Position numbers and translations under genes: made by a program
The notes under the pieces: model-generated
Database searches by the model: none
Seen by the model: only the letters and a program-made list of their open reading frames with translations
Told to the model about the DNA's origin: nothing
Source of the DNA: Anabas testudineus
Taxonomy: Eukaryota; Chordata; Actinopteri; Anabantiformes; Anabantidae
NCBI RefSeq assembly: GCF_900324465.2
Contig: NC_046625.1
Coordinates: 14,733,519-14,797,518 of the forward strand
Direction: 5' to 3'
Length of the DNA stretch: 64,000 bases
In this document: positions 55,457-64,000 of the stretch, piece after piece
Layout of the letters: each line of letters opens with the position of its first letter
Position numbering within the stretch: position 1 is the stretch's first letter

Positions 55457-57110
55457 GGGGGACAAAAACGTCTTTTCAGAAATTAAAGCACAAACACACA
55501 AAAAGATGTCTTTAAAGAAAACGGAAAGGAACAAATCAACCTGGGTGCATCCAGATAAAGACTGAAGCAGGTCATTCTGCCACGTGTGCTGCAGCAACTA
55601 CTGTGTGACTAAACACGATCCAGTGAAGACAGAAACTCTCCGCTGTACAGCTGCACATGCTGCGCTGAGCTAGAAAATCTCACGGACAGACATTTGCCCA
55701 GTTGTTATGTTCTTAAACGTCAGCACTAAATCTTTATGGCAGTGATATTCCCAGCAGGTTATGAATAACCTGCACGTATTTTGATGGCATGTGTCTAAAA
55801 ATCCCTCTAATGCAGTCAAAGACTAATGCGGCTTTTCCACATCAGTCATCACACTGACGCATCACAAAGTCTGAGGAACATTTTTCATAATTTATCAAGC
55901 TGTTTGCTGCGTTTGACTCTGCTGATCTTTGCCCTAATCACCCACCGCTGCTTTTCGGACTCAACCGCTGACTGAATAATTTCCGCATTAAAAAAGAATT
56001 CAGCTTTGATTGTTTTGCTCTCCAAGCACTCTGCTTGTTATGTTTTATAAAATGCAATAAAAAGAAAAAAACAGCTTCACCGAGTAAGTAGACGTGACCA
56101 TACTGTACTGTGTTGTGTAGGGAGGGATGTGCATGTGTGTACAAGTGCGTATGTAAGCAAGTAGAATCAGGAGACAGCAGACTGGTGATAACGGCAACTG
56201 ACTGGTTTCTGCTGAGGACATTTCATAGATTGTTTACATACCTTTGTGTGTGTGAGTATGTGTGTGTCTATTTGCTGTTTTTGTACTCGAAGAATAAATA
56301 AATATCTTTCCTGTGTCCCTTTAAGATTATTGCCTGGTCACAGCGAATGACAGTTGATTTGTAGAAGTATCTTTTAAAAAGGTGTTTTTGTGTGTGTGTG
56401 TGTGTGTTAGGTCTGTGCTGGGTGTGAGTATCAGGTGTGTGAGGTTGCATTCCTGTTGGCAGTGCCAGGCGTGATCTGACAGCAGCACGTTTAAGTTACA
56501 TAATAACAAGATCTTATTTATTTTGTGACCATCATTTATTTTCAAAGATATGTCATTAATAAAACTGTTAGACGTGTTATCACACATCGACGTCTTTGAC
56601 CGACAGGCTGCGAGATCATTTGAGGGAATGAGGTTCATTTTCAGTGTTTTGCTTTTCTAATTTCACTCTCATGATAAACATGTCCCTGGAAATGGGAGTT
56701 TAGTTTGGACTAAAGCAAAGAAAGTCAACGACCCTCCAAGACGTTCTGCAGCACAGCCTGACATGTATCACATGTTACATAATTTTTGTGGCCTCAGCAG
56801 ACGCAGACTGGGTTTCAGATAACGGCTGCCTTAACACAACAAGCAATCCAGTGACTGAGATTGACAGCAGATAAATAAAGGACAAGTATCTGTGAAACCA
56901 GAGAAAGATCGAGAACATCCTTCCCACATACACACTCACACACGTGCCAAGACATTAAAGAGACGCTTTCAGTTTTAAGCCAAGGTGGAAGTGGGTGGAA
57001 CTGCTGTGGTTCTGCACACACACACACACACACACCCCAGGTTGGGCCACACCAGGTCTGACCGCTGAGAGCGGAGGTTCAGATGTTGAGCAGACAATAA
57101 CACCTGCAAT
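55457..57110. other. clptm1l 3' UTR and spacer to the Ly6 gene
   Basis: The stop is followed by about 600 nt to AATAAA at 56056-56061, a likely end of clptm1l transcripts. The rest holds short GT/CA-rich patches (56388-56410, 57016-57036) and the Ly6 promoter. No coding exon was recognised. Confidence 0.45.
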
Positions 57111-58812
57111 ATGAAGATGTTCTTCAGCCTGTTGAGCCTCTCTCTCCTCTTCTCGTCAGGTAAGAAAGTTCATCTTAGACAGGTCAGGAGGGTTTATACA
57201 GTATGCTGTGTAAGGCTGGTGAGAAGGGCAGTAAATGTTTAGCTCAAAGGCAGTGACACTGGTTGGGTTGCTAAAAAGGTAAAATCACAAAATAAAACCC
57301 AAAAAGAGAAATCACAGCTCCCTTCTGGAAAAAGTCAGCTTACTGTGCTTATTATAACTTATACATTTTAACATCATTAATTCAAATATTATTAAGACAG
57401 ATTTATATGGAATAATATAAGAATGAGCCAAAACCAGGGGGAGTTTTATTATCAGTGTAGCCAGGTGGCTGAAAGAAATGCTGTATGTACAGTATCACTG
57501 CACATTGTTGCACCGCGATAGAGAACTGCTCTTACTTTATCTCAGTTAATAATTAACTGTCATTGGTTTAGGCACATTTTTAAGACCTCCAATGTCCTTT
57601 AACTTTTGTTTTTTGTGGCTCCAGACTTAACAGTAGTGGAAATGTGGATTAAACTCATATGAAAGTAGATTTGTAGAAGAAGAATAGAATTTGATTATTG
57701 GCTTTTAATGTGTATGAACGTGTGTGTTTTGTCCTTGGATAAGTCTCGTCAGTAAGTATTTGGTGCATATTTGCATGTAATCATTTCACGTGTATATGCT
57801 GATGATAATGTATGAGTGTGATGACATATGACAGCAGAACAACAGGCTTTAACTGGGAGGTACAGTACGATCTTGTCAGCGCTGCAATTAAAGGAGCAAG
57901 CCTGACGAGTTTTGACAATGCCGTCTTTCTATTTCGAGTTGTTCTTGTGTGAGTCTGTGATGTGTCGCAGCCTTTTGTTGTTCTACGGTTAGACTGAAAC
58001 CATCCAACAGGTCACACTCTGCTCAGGTTTAACCATGTTTAAGATACTAGATGTTAAGGAAGGAGGAGACAACAATCAGCTGAAGCCTCAGAGGGCGCTG
58101 ATTTTCAATAATCAACAATAAAACAATTTTAAAATGATGTGCTCATGAAAGAGGGGCAAGCACTGATTTCCACTTGTCTCTTACTTTGCTTGTGAATGGA
58201 TTTTATGTAATTACTGCAGTATATTTTACAAATTCTTGCTTTGCACTGGTTTTTACATTTTTAATTTATATATATATTAAAAAATCTGTCTCTGTTTTTA
58301 TTCCTCGTGCTTGCAGCACTGTCACTGACGTGCTATGTGTGCAGTTCTTCCTCCACCAATGACGAATGCAACAAGAACACTCAGGACTGTCAGGTGCCAC
58401 TGACTACGTGCATGACTGTTGTCGACACATTAGGTACTACTTGTTTCCAATTCTCAGGATGCAGAATTCCTGCTAAGACGACTTAATGACTTACATTGTA
58501 GCAGTAGTCATAGAAGCAGTTTTCATGAAAACAGTGGGAGGAAAACCATGAGATCTCAGTTAAATATTACACCCTACCTCTGTGTGTGTTGTTGCTGTTG
58601 TAGGAGCTGTGAAAGCCATAGTGAAGCAGTGTGCCAGTCAGTCCACATGTTTGGGAGCTGCCTCGACCGCCTCCGTTGACGTGAATGGAAACGGGAACAG
58701 AGTCAGCTGCTGCAACTACGACTACTGTAACTACAGTGGAGCTGGGTCCATTCACGTTAACACAACACTGATGCTTCTGACTGTAGGTTTATTAATGCTG
58801 CTGTCACACTGA
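57111..58812 (+). CDS. Small GPI-anchored Ly6/uPAR (three-finger) domain protein
   Basis: Length is 124 aa from three exons (57111-57159, 58317-58433, 58604-58812), all phase 1, the classic Ly6 architecture. Residues 1-17 are a signal peptide (MKMFFSLLSLSLLF). The mature part starts LTCYVC and carries ten cysteines, ending with the family signature CCNYDYCN. This is followed by a Gly/Ser GPI-attachment zone (NYSGAGS) and a hydrophobic tail (LMLLTVGLLMLL). Such proteins sit on the outer cell surface and act as receptor modulators, toxin-like ligands or gamete-surface factors. I cannot tell which Ly6 subfamily it is; teleosts have many lineage-specific members. A poly(A) signal AATAAA at 59128 gives a convergent arrangement with ptk2. 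Confidence 0.88.
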
Positions 58813-61078
58813 GGACAACGCTAAATTAAGCTCAACGTCTGTGTTTAGAAAAGTGCTGGGAGAAGTGTCTCTCAACTCCTACATCAACCAATGTTATCAG
58901 AGTGTTTTTTATTTTTATTTTAATTTTTTGATGCAGAATAAACCAATATACTGTATTATTAAATTGTCTGGATCTAAGCATATGAGGGTACTTAGCATTA
59001 GAAATAACTTCCTGTACCACTTTAATGACATGTTATTTTATGGTCTGGTTTATGTTATATAAGGAAATGTTATTTTAAATGAGAAGCACAGCAGGGGGCG
59101 TCCATGCCCTTGCCAACAACAACATACAATAAATAAATAAATAATAGTCATGTAAATAAATACTCTGTAACACCTGAAACGTTTTGTAAATAAATCTCCA
59201 TGGTACATAAGAATGTGAATACTCCTTTTTTCTGTTTCATCATTATTTTTATTTCATTGTTTTTTTTAACTCCTATTTGACAAGATGGCTGATTTAGCCA
59301 AGAAGACAAAATAAAAACCAGTGTTTACTAATACGAGTTCTGTACAATTCACCAGTGATACACACCAGTTTAGCTTACAATATACCAACATGAGCAGATT
59401 TACACAACAACAAGGAAATAAAATAGATTGTTTTTACATATTTTTTTTTATCCCTAGAACACCCAGAGACTTGATGGTTCCACTGTTGGATAAACATGAA
59501 AATCAAATCCAAGTGCAATAGAGTAAAAAAAAAAAAAAAGAAATCTGATTTTGGTGCTGTGCAAATAACGCTCTTCTCCATACCAGTATATCATGCTATA
59601 CTAGCACAGTCACCAGTATGTTTCATATAGCAGTACGTCATACTCCATGTAGTGTCAGTATTAACAAAGACACGTGTGATTTTCAGTTCAGTGTTTTGTG
59701 TCTACAAGACGGGTTCCAGTCATGTGGCTCCACCTTTCATGCGTGACTGTGTTTGTTTCCATGGGGACATTTCTAAAGTGTTACACCTGACAGAAACTGG
59801 GACTTGGAGCCCAAAAGTTCCAGCTGCAAGGTTAGTTTGTGTCCCCAGGAAATTCACTTTGTGACACTGATGTGTGTGAGGGACTTTTAAAAGTGTGACC
59901 CGAGTCCTACAAGACTAAACACTCAAAATTTACCTTCTGATTTTTTTCCTCCAATGTTCACCCCTCAAAGTCAATGCTGGGAGAGAATATTAGTCTTTTG
60001 TAAAGAGGAAGAAGACTGAAAGCAGCTCCAAACAAAATAAAATCTAACAAAACAAACAAACAAAAAACAACTACATGGAGCCAGCCGATAAAAAGACCAG
60101 ACTAAATTGAGTATGAGCAGAGAGTTTCTTGACCCAGACGCAGTGGGATTCTTCACATTTGGAGTCTTTATAACCTGCTCAGATAGGAGCTCAGGAAGAC
60201 TGCAGGGAGAACATGAGCAGTGAAAAGGAAAGGGGCTGAAATAGAGGGGAAACAGGAGGATTGTGTGATCTGTCTTCAGGCAGTAGACCGGAGCGAGACT
60301 GTCCTCAATGGGTTTTTTTTCCCCCCCACTGTCTCTCCCTCCATCTCCTATGTAATTTCGGAGTCTATAAATAAAACCTGGTGAGACGGAGGGAGGGAGA
60401 GAGGCTGCTTCTCTAGACCAAAGCAGGACTGTGTGAATTTTCTCACTCGAGCATCCACCAAAAGCAGCACACATGAGCAAAGCAGAGGAGAAAACATCTG
60501 GTTTGATCTGCCTATTCAAAGGAATCCGCAGAGGTATTTCAACTGAGGAGGGATTTCACATCCAGGGGTCAAAACACATGACATGAACAAATGGACTGAC
60601 ATGGCAGCTGGCTGATATCTCGATCCAATCCCCACTGTGCAGTTTCATGCAGATCAAATGATGTCTGATCAGGTTCTGTTGGCTTTGCTTAAAACTTGTA
60701 TTCCACTAAAACTAGTCCACCCCATGTCAACAGTTCCGTATCTAGTTGCTCCCATGATAGTGTTTCTGTCAGAGGCTTTCATCATTATATCTCAATTCCA
60801 AACAGAGTGAAGCTGCCAAGTCCCTGATTCACAAAGTGTTTTGCTCTGTTCTTGTGTTAAGAAAGTCACAGTGGTGGAGACATTAATCCCAGACGAACTG
60901 ACCTTGGCTTACACAGGATTCACTATCTAATGATTCTTTGTGGACTGATGTCAAAGTAGCAAAGCCTCTTCTCCATTAACTCCCATACACTGAGAGGCCC
61001 GAGAGATGTCACTGTTTCTCCACTGTCAACAGAAACCACACTGATGCTGCCTCTCAAAGAGCAGAGCAGCTCCTGCTG
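58813..61078. other. Ly6 3' UTR (plus) facing the ptk2 3' UTR (minus)
   Basis: AATAAA on plus at 59128-59133 suits the Ly6 gene. AATAAA on minus at 59248-59253 suits ptk2 and would give it a 3' UTR of about 1.8 kb. No coding family was recognised. A 182-codon minus-strand frame (59971-60519) lies wholly inside this UTR and is of mixed low complexity. Confidence 0.45.
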
Positions 61079-63769
61079 CTAGTGTAGATGGGACTGGGCC
61101 ATCATCTTGAGCCGTGATTGGTCAATGACATCCAGAAGGTTCTTGGCATCAACAGCAAGAGCATGAGCCGCCGTCAACATCTGTTTCTTGTAGTCTTGCT
61201 GGAGACTGGGAGACAGAGCACAAAGATAATGCTTTGAATATTACACAACACATTTCCACTGGTGGGAGTAAGAGGCTATTTTTTCTTTAATCATATGTCC
61301 CTCTGAAACGTAAATTAAAAGACAGGAATGATATTTACACATATTTCCATGCATCAATAATAATTTAAAATACTTTTACAGAAAATGGAAGTGATTTTAT
61401 TTGTATCCTTCAATGGAACAATAACTGTTTTGAGATTGACCACAAAGGTAGACACAGGAAGTCTGCTGTGAAATATAAAATGCAAAATGTGGGAATAAAA
61501 CACACAACAAAGATTTGGTCAAATGTAAGACACCAGAACAAGATCATTCTTTGTGTATTGTGATATTGTTGGTGTGTTTGCTCACCTGGTCATCACGTAT
61601 TGCTGGGCTAACTTCATCTTCCCAATCAGCTCTGCCAAGTCAGAGTTCAACAGCTTTTGTGCCATCTCAATCTGTTCAAGAGCATGAGAGCATTAAACAT
61701 CAAACTGATATGATAAAATACAAGCCAGCACACTGATAGTATGAATTTACAATTGTAATTTCCTTCTATTATAGATTTCGAATAAGCACAGAGCACAGTG
61801 CGAGTACATTTACATGTTGTAAGAGTTATTGTACCTCTCTGTGTGTACTGGCTGGAAGTTGTGGTAGAGTCTCATCCACTGTGGCCAATAACGTCCTCAA
61901 TGCCAAACCCACATCCTAAAGCACACAGAATTCATTTTTCAGTGATGTAATACAAATATAATGATGAATTAACATATAGCTTTCCCAAAATATGATGCGG
62001 ATGATAAATACAAGTAACTGTTGCAGTCCAGTGCACACATAACAAAATCAAATAATAATAATATAAAAATACACAGGCCAGCGCTGTGGTCAAGAGAAGA
62101 TGACTAAAAGTAGAAACAGAGTAGGATTTATCTCTGTCAAGGTTTGCATCACACGACAGACCCGAGTAGAGATTCAAACTGTGCTGGAAAACATCCTGAG
62201 TACATCGTAGTTACCTTGACCATGGGAACATATTCCTCAGGAGGAGCTGGTTGGATCTTGCTCGACATCTCGATCACAGCTTTGACCAATCCTGTCACGT
62301 TCTCGTACACCTTGTCATTAGAGCGGTCCAGGTTGGCAGTGGGGGGTGGGCTTATCTCTTGGGGCTGCAGCTGAACCATGACAAACAAAAACTCAGTTAA
62401 TGACAAGAAATCCCCCAGGGCTGGGTGAGGACTGATGGTGGGAAATGGCAATGACACACAGAAACAAGTTGAAACAGTGTAGGTGAAAACCACGGGCTTC
62501 CTCCTAACAAAACATCCTGAGATGAATTACCAAATTCTGCATGAATCATGCGCTTGTTTATCTAAGACTCGCGCATCTGGTCACAAAAGAATGTGCAATC
62601 ATCTTAACTTTTTTAACACTGCTTTTCAAAATTTTAAACTGTATAGAAGAGGTGGATGAGTAGATTAATGAGTAAGATATTGCACTGATTAATTATTTAA
62701 TGGAACAAATCAATCTGTCTCAGCAGACACAGATGATATTCAAAAGCCACTAGATGGCACAACCACTGTAACTTTATCAATGAAGACAATTAAACTGAGA
62801 AACTGGTATAGGTATAGGTAGTGTTGCTTATTACGTTAGCTTAAAAGCTTTATGAAAATAAAACACTAAAAATATTGTTTCTACTGTGATAATGAACATA
62901 TAAAATCAATGTTGCTAAATATTAGCAAATTTAGAGTAAAAATTGTTGTTGTCAGAAATCACTATTTTATCTGAAAGAACCTTTACTGCTGGGGAGACTA
63001 CAGAGGATGGATCCCTCTTCTATTTCTCATCTAAATTTTATTTTTAACTTTGTATTAAGAATGGACTTTTTTTTTTACTCTAGCACAAACTAAACTGGAT
63101 AATTACTGTTTAATTTGTTAATATAGCTTCCATAGTGTCAATGAAGCAAAAATAACTCAGATTTACAATGAGAATTAAACATAATTTATTGAAATCAACA
63201 TCATTTAGATTTGGATATTAGTGTGAAAGAAAAGAGACGATAGAAATGTGATTTCATATGGCGGCTTAAGAAATTACGGAGCAGATGGGAGAGGGGACTA
63301 AATGAGACAAGACGCACAGTAAACACACACAGAAAGTGTGCTGCTTACCCGCCAGGGCTAGGGTCAACAGTAAGGCAGAGTGCAGGAGGAGGAGGGGGAG
63401 AAGGAGCAGCCAAAGGAAAAGAAGAGAAAAGGAAAATATTAATGCTCTAAGCATTAAAAACATGCAATGTGTTTATCTGGTAAATGGTGTATCCTAATGT
63501 GTGTGTGCTGCGGTGTCTTATGGTGATCACTGGTACAGTCTAGTCGTGTGTGTATTTTCTATTAATGGGTCTGGTGGAATATTTGTGTTATAGCTTTGTG
63601 TGCTCAAAGGATATCTAGTAGTTTCTAATTCTAACTAGTTTGTCACTATGTATATGTGTTTGTACCTTCACGCCATCATTGTAACTGTCTCCAGTATTTA
63701 AGCAGGCCAGACTACCCACTTGGCTCTGGGCCCCAGGTCGAGGGGGTTTCTTTGGGGGAGCTGCATGCT
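61079..63769 (-). CDS. ptk2: ptk2 (focal adhesion kinase), C-terminal exons; gene continues past the window
   Basis: FAK is a cytoplasmic tyrosine kinase that relays integrin signals at focal adhesions. Only the C-terminal part is present. Exons in transcript order: 63769-63666, optional 63357-63349, 62370-62215, 61915-61835, 61671-61586 and 61205-61079 (TAG). The first carries the SH3-binding site APPKKPPRPG. The third carries DKVYENV, the Src-phosphorylated Grb2 site (human Tyr925). The rest is the focal adhesion targeting four-helix bundle that binds paxillin and talin: VTGLVKAVIEMSSK, GLALRTLLATVDE, MAQKLLNSDLAELIGKMKLAQ and DYKKQMLTAAHALAVDAKNL. It is nearly identical to human except for the end (KMMAQSHLH). 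The sequence matches PTK2 rather than PTK2B. Which teleost duplicate (ptk2aa/ab) cannot be told here. Confidence 0.96.
63349..63357 (-). CDS. ptk2: ptk2 9-nt microexon encoding Pro-Trp-Arg (FAK+ insert)
   Basis: On the minus strand, TTGACCCTAG is followed by CCC TGG CGG and then GTAAGC. The microexon lies between the exon ending VK (63666) and the exon starting LQPQEIS (62370), at a phase-0 junction, so inclusion adds exactly PWR. Mammalian neuronal FAK+ carries a Pro-Trp-Arg insertion at this position. Flanking splice sites are canonical and pyrimidine-rich sequence (CCTCCTCCTGCACTC) lies upstream. Confidence 0.9.
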
Positions 63770-64000
63770 CTGCAGGAGACAAAAGTGAGAATTATTTCTC
63801 CACACATTTTCCTGCTTTCATATAAATTGACAAGTTTTCTTATTCATTAGCTGCTCTGGGTTTAAAGCATGAGCCCTTATGTGAAGATTAACTGAATACA
63901 AAAGGCTGCAACTGATGATTATTTTAATCACATTAGAAACTCTCCAGTGAATATTTGACATTTCATAGACCCAAAAGGCTGCAGTTTACAATCAGTTTTC

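Noticed and set aside
59971-60519. 182-codon minus-strand open frame, the longest single frame in the window
   Set aside because: It lies inside the probable ptk2 3' UTR, shows no known domain, and has mixed low-complexity composition without splice sites or conserved motifs.

Overview
The window is nuclear DNA from a ray-finned fish, most likely a percomorph teleost. The evidence is spliced vertebrate genes with GT-AG introns of about 0.1 to 5 kb, dense (TG)n, (AT)n and poly-A tracts, fish-type tRNA-derived SINEs with L2-like tails, and Tc1/mariner relics. Seven genes were identified by matching translated exons to remembered vertebrate proteins. Their exon chains stay in frame from start to stop, or to the window edge for ptk2.

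Layout, left to right. (1) 1-4.1 kb: the 3' end of an unidentified plus-strand gene with an acidic, Tyr/Pro-rich C-terminus. (2) 4.9-14.8 kb, minus: mrpl13 (mitoribosomal protein uL13m), 7 exons. Its last coding exon is only 25 nt and lies 4 kb from the sixth. (3) 15.3-17.7 kb, plus: dscc1 (Ctf18-RFC cohesion factor DCC1), 9 exons. It is head-to-head with mrpl13 across 484 bp. (4) 19.9-29.2 kb, minus: cpq (carboxypeptidase Q, M28 metallopeptidase), 10 exons. (5) 33.6-40.8 kb, minus: sdc2 (syndecan-2), 5 exons. (6) 43.9-50.3 kb, minus: mrs2 (mitochondrial Mg2+ channel), 12 exons. One intron carries an intact-looking tRNA-Arg(TCG) and a SINE-interrupted Tc1 relic; another carries a decayed tRNA-Ser. 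(7) 51.4-55.5 kb, plus: clptm1l, 17 exons. (8) 57.1-58.8 kb, plus: a small GPI-anchored Ly6/uPAR-domain gene, 3 exons. (9) 61.1-64 kb and beyond, minus: the 3' exons of ptk2 (focal adhesion kinase), covering the second proline-rich site, the Grb2-binding YENV site and the FAT domain. Between two of these exons sits a 9-nt microexon encoding Pro-Trp-Arg.

The genes do not form one pathway. Several have human orthologs on 8q (mrpl13, dscc1, cpq, sdc2, ptk2), while mrs2 (6p) and clptm1l (5p) reflect rearrangement. mrpl13 and mrs2 act in mitochondria, dscc1 at the replication fork, and sdc2 and ptk2 in matrix adhesion. I saw no CRISPR array, operon, phage or bacterial defence system. The most notable items are the FAK PWR microexon, the hidden terminal exon of mrpl13, a possible second signal-peptide start for cpq, a Cys in the syndecan-2 GxxxG dimer motif, a perfect 56-bp palindrome, and the tRNA content of mrs2 introns.
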